A stretch of 64,000 nucleotides of DNA from Zerene cesonia (Eukaryota > Arthropoda > Insecta > Lepidoptera > Pieridae): positions 3,348,001 to 3,412,000 of the forward strand of contig NC_052110.1 in the NCBI RefSeq assembly GCF_012273895.1, read 5' to 3'. The notes beneath the pieces are model-generated. The model made no database searches. It had not been told where the DNA came from and worked only from the letters and a program-made list of their open reading frames with translations. Positions 61,037-64,000 of this stretch are shown here, one piece after another; position 1 is the stretch's first letter; the number at the start of each line of letters is the position of its first letter. The position numbers were made by a program, and so were the translations under genes.

Positions 61037-62108
61037 AACAAATTATAAGTGGGTTTCAGCATAACGAATAACAATTCATAAAAAAACATTAAAAAGTGAA
61101 TACTTAAATGTGTTTTATTAATGTATATTTATACTTAACTGATCGAACGTTACAAAATTTAATGAAGGACATAAGTTTATTTTACTATATTATAGCTGTA
61201 CCGAATTTGATAATATACGATATATGAATAATAGGTTGTAATTCCGTATGACAAACATTCAAAAGAAAAATGATCGAAGGTACAAAATTGCGAGTAGCTC
61301 TATAACATAACTAGCTAGGTCTGAAATGTTTATGTTGATCATTAAATCATAAACACGTAAATAACACTCGTTAGATTTAATTACAACAAACGAGTACAAG
61401 TACAATATCAGAAGGCCGTAAATTTTATTTTTAGTGGTTTATTATAAAATATTCAAAGTTGGCAAATCTAGTTTTCTTGCCTATAAAAAATGTGCCGAAA
61501 ACCTGTCTAGCGTCTTCGAATAATTATTTACACAAATACGTACATAACGCAAGGTTAAAATTTAAATTCCTACAGCCTACAATGCACAAACGTCTTATAC
61601 TCACCGATAAAAAACACAAAGCCCATGGTGCAAAAATGCTTATTATAGAAAATATCACAATTCAATTTAATATAAATTAGAATATTAAACGACGTGCATT
61701 TTGCACCACTATGAAGTTAAAAATGATGAATGATTGTAAACAAATAAAGGCCTTGAACGTGTGAACGAATGAAAGGAATGGTACGAACGCAGACAAGAGA
61801 TGAACCGGTTCGATATGATTACTCAAATTACGTCAACACTCAGCAGTGGGAAATAGTACATGTGACTCATTAAAAGCTTTATAAAAAGCGACTACTAAGA
61901 TTGAATTTATTTAGTGGCGCCAAGTCGTTTTAAGTTATAAGATACTAACCGCTCGACCCCGCCTGACTCAACCTTCAATCTTGGTTTAATCACCAATATC
62001 ATATTGTAGTTTTCACATGACTGAGCAACAAACATCTGTCCCTCCAAATTACGCATTTATAATATAAAAAAAAAAAATAGAATCATAATTCTGTAGCTGC
62101 TAGGAATC

Positions 62109-62264
62109 TTTACTAATATTATAAAGCTGAATTGTACGCACTAATCTTGGAAACTACTGGTCCGATTTGAAAAATTCTTTCAGCGTTAGATAGCCCATTT
62201 ATCGAGGAAGAAGAAGAAGAGGCTATGTATGTACCACGGGCGAAACCAGGCCGGACCGCTAGTG
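62109..62264 (+). mobile_element. Short Lep1-like Helitron
   Basis: It runs from 'tttactaatattataaagct' to 'ccaggccggaccgctagtgc', with 'aactactggtccgatttgaa' inside. It is an internally deleted relative of 58327-58988. Confidence 0.65.
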
Positions 62265-62946
62265 CTTAATATTCCTGTAGCTGGTCATTGTCTCCTTTTA
62301 GCATTGCAGTCAGGCGCGGTCCGAAGAGGGGGTCACAGAAGACATATTCGCTCCCCTCCTCTTCAAATTTAAACATTTTCATAAACATTTCAAGCCAAAA
62401 TTAACGCCAGAGTCGTCTATAAAAGTATAATGCTACCATTGTCATATAATATGTGTTTTTAACTGTTTCATTACTTATTCGTTTGCTAGTTATCCAACAG
62501 ATTTACAGGTTAATAAGATTAAAACAAAAATTCCAGCAAATGAATGCGATATATATTAAAAATATATATATATTAAAGACTAACTAGGTAAAAAATAAAA
62601 ACATCGCTGAGTTTTGACATTTTAGATTTATTTATTAAATATCGCAATATATAGTAAAGGGTTATGAAGAGAGTAGGAAATTAGGGTTAAAGTACACATT
62701 TTTTTATTAATATTAATGACGCCCACCCTCCTCAAATATTAAAATTATTAAACCGAAAATCTTTCTTTAATTTCATCGCTACTGGCTCAAATTTAAGTCT
62801 TTGAAAAAAACTTCAACCACAAATAACATATCACTATACTTATAACGATTCCAGTTGAAAGTTCGAAAAGTTGTGACAACCATGCTTCCGTGATACAATC
62901 ATAGGAGTAAATAAAAGTCCCAAACACTTTCACTAATATTTATTCC

Positions 62947-64000
62947 CTAGTTTTTTTTTAAAGCGCCATCAACGAGAGTGGGATCTGATACTCTTCCAGT
63001 GAACAGCAGCTGTGTTGTTGGCTCGTCTTGGATAAAGAACATAAACGGCTTGTTAGCAAACACTTCTGCTGTCGGCTCGTCCCCTTCGCCGAATTTATTC
63101 ACGAGTGATATTTCTGAAATGAATTGTAATGTAAATAATGTTAGTTACTGAATTGTTTGTTTATTTAGTTATTGAATTGATTTTTTTTTTGTATATATAT
63201 TCTTATGTCACTTTGATGTTTTCTCGTTACTGTACTCGTAGATGATAGTACTGATGATGATAGATAGTTGGTAGATGATAGATAGATCAATTTTTTTTTA
63301 ATCCAAAAAATAATTTGCAGATCATATAAATTAAGTGAACTTTAATTTTAATAAGCCCCTAACCCTATATTGTGTTGTCAGCCATCGAGAGTGTGAAATT
63401 TTACTTGTAAGTGTATAGTAATTTGCTAGTCAAGTACTTTTAATTTAGATCCAAATTGGGGAACTTGTCAAAAAATATTTAACGCTACATTTTGTGATTT
63501 GTGATTTTTATCAAACATGACTAAGAACCACCGCAAAAAAACTGGCTGTCCCAATGAATATAGATAGCGAGCTACGATGTCACATACAGACAAATTTTTA
63601 GACACGACGATGTCAAACTTATTATACACCTCTGTTTGAGGAGGTTATTTAAAATAATTTATTAAATGCATAAAAATAAACATGCAAAACTCTATATCTT
63701 TTTTAACAATGAATATTTTTTCTATCGATCTTATTTTATAAATAAAATGAAGGACAAATAGATCATACTTACCGGTAGCTGAATAAGCCACACTTCCTAA
63801 CTCGTTGACTTCAATACCAGACCGTTGTAGGACCTTAGATATTTTCATTCTCTGTTTAAGAGTCTGCCCTCTTGCTATTCCTGGGAAAGATGCTGTGTCT
63901 TCGAATGCCTGTCTGATTCCAAGCTAGAAAATAAATTTCATGTTTAAAAATCATCAAATGTTCAAAACGTCATTTACCAATTCAACTTGGTCATTGATTT
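62947..64000 (-). CDS. Serpin-3-like serpin with N-K-F-G reactive loop (serpin H, 5' end outside the window)
   Basis: Visible exons: 63978-64000 (partial), 63773-63923 and 62947-63113, phase-linked and ending in TAG. They give about 112 C-terminal residues. The hinge reads E-L-G-S-V-A-Y-S-A-T, and counting from P15 Gly places P1 at Lys in N-K-F-G. The shutter and C-terminal marks are A-N-K-P-F-M-F-F-I and F-T-G-R-V-S-D-P-T. From known biology, N-K-F-G resembles the N-R-F-G cleavage site of prophenoloxidase and is the loop of Manduca sexta serpin-3, which blocks prophenoloxidase-activating proteases. Orthology is inferred. The last intron falls inside the hinge, as in serpin F, so the reactive loop is on its own exon. 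The rest of the gene lies beyond 64000. Confidence 0.85.

Larger units (their letters stand above)
59883..62946. other. Intergenic region between serpins G and H
   Basis: No coding exon seen. It contains a retroelement tail (60887-61036), a short Helitron (62109-62264) and otherwise AT-rich sequence. The promoter of serpin G lies at its left edge. Confidence 0.6.

Noticed and set aside
1..64000. CRISPR arrays, bacterial operons, viral genes
   Set aside because: None seen. The sequence is eukaryotic, with spliced genes throughout.

Overview
This window is nuclear DNA from a moth or butterfly (Lepidoptera). The signs are strongly AT-rich sequence, short GT-AG exons in long introns, many tRNA-headed SINEs, and non-autonomous Helitron-like elements ending in CTAGT. 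The genes are also typical of the order: Tret1-like sugar transporters and immune-type serpins. A run of exactly 1000 N (19966-20965) marks an assembly gap. Most coding exons are only 60-670 bp, so the gene models below were built by hand, joining exons by splice sites, reading phase and protein family.

Layout: (1) 747-12085 (+), a Tret1-like MFS transporter lacking only its first coding exon. (2) 12327-14545 (-), a small secreted-type gene in which one Kazal-like six-cysteine exon can join any of three phase-matched terminal exons; two of these carry copies of a C-x-RP-x-(T/S)W-x-TT motif. (3) 18481-30160 (+), a complete paralogous transporter of 8 exons and 513 aa. A two-exon, 87-aa gene lies on the opposite strand inside one of its introns (24953-25290). 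(4) 30664-34804 (-), a serpin of about 483 aa with a Q/N-rich N-terminal extension. (5) 36022-39595 (-), a divergent cyclin of 499 aa with a KEN box. (6) 40982-44673 (-), a 504-aa serpin with an acidic insertion and a degenerate hinge, probably non-inhibitory. (7) 53578-59882 (-), a 425-aa inhibitory-type serpin. (8) 62947-64000 (-), the 3' end of a serpin whose reactive loop reads N-K-F-G, like Manduca serpin-3.

The window therefore holds a tandem pair of transporters followed by a same-strand cluster of four serpins, with a cyclin between the first two. Shared intron positions and phases show that the transporters are duplicates of each other and that the serpins share an ancestral gene structure. 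The serpins and the Kazal-like gene are all protease-inhibitor-type secreted proteins. The N-K-F-G loop points to control of the prophenoloxidase (melanisation) cascade.

Introns and intergenic DNA are filled with at least four SINE-like families, several with clean target-site duplications, and with Helitron-like pieces. One SINE-like family is built around a serine-tRNA-like unit inside long inverted arms.
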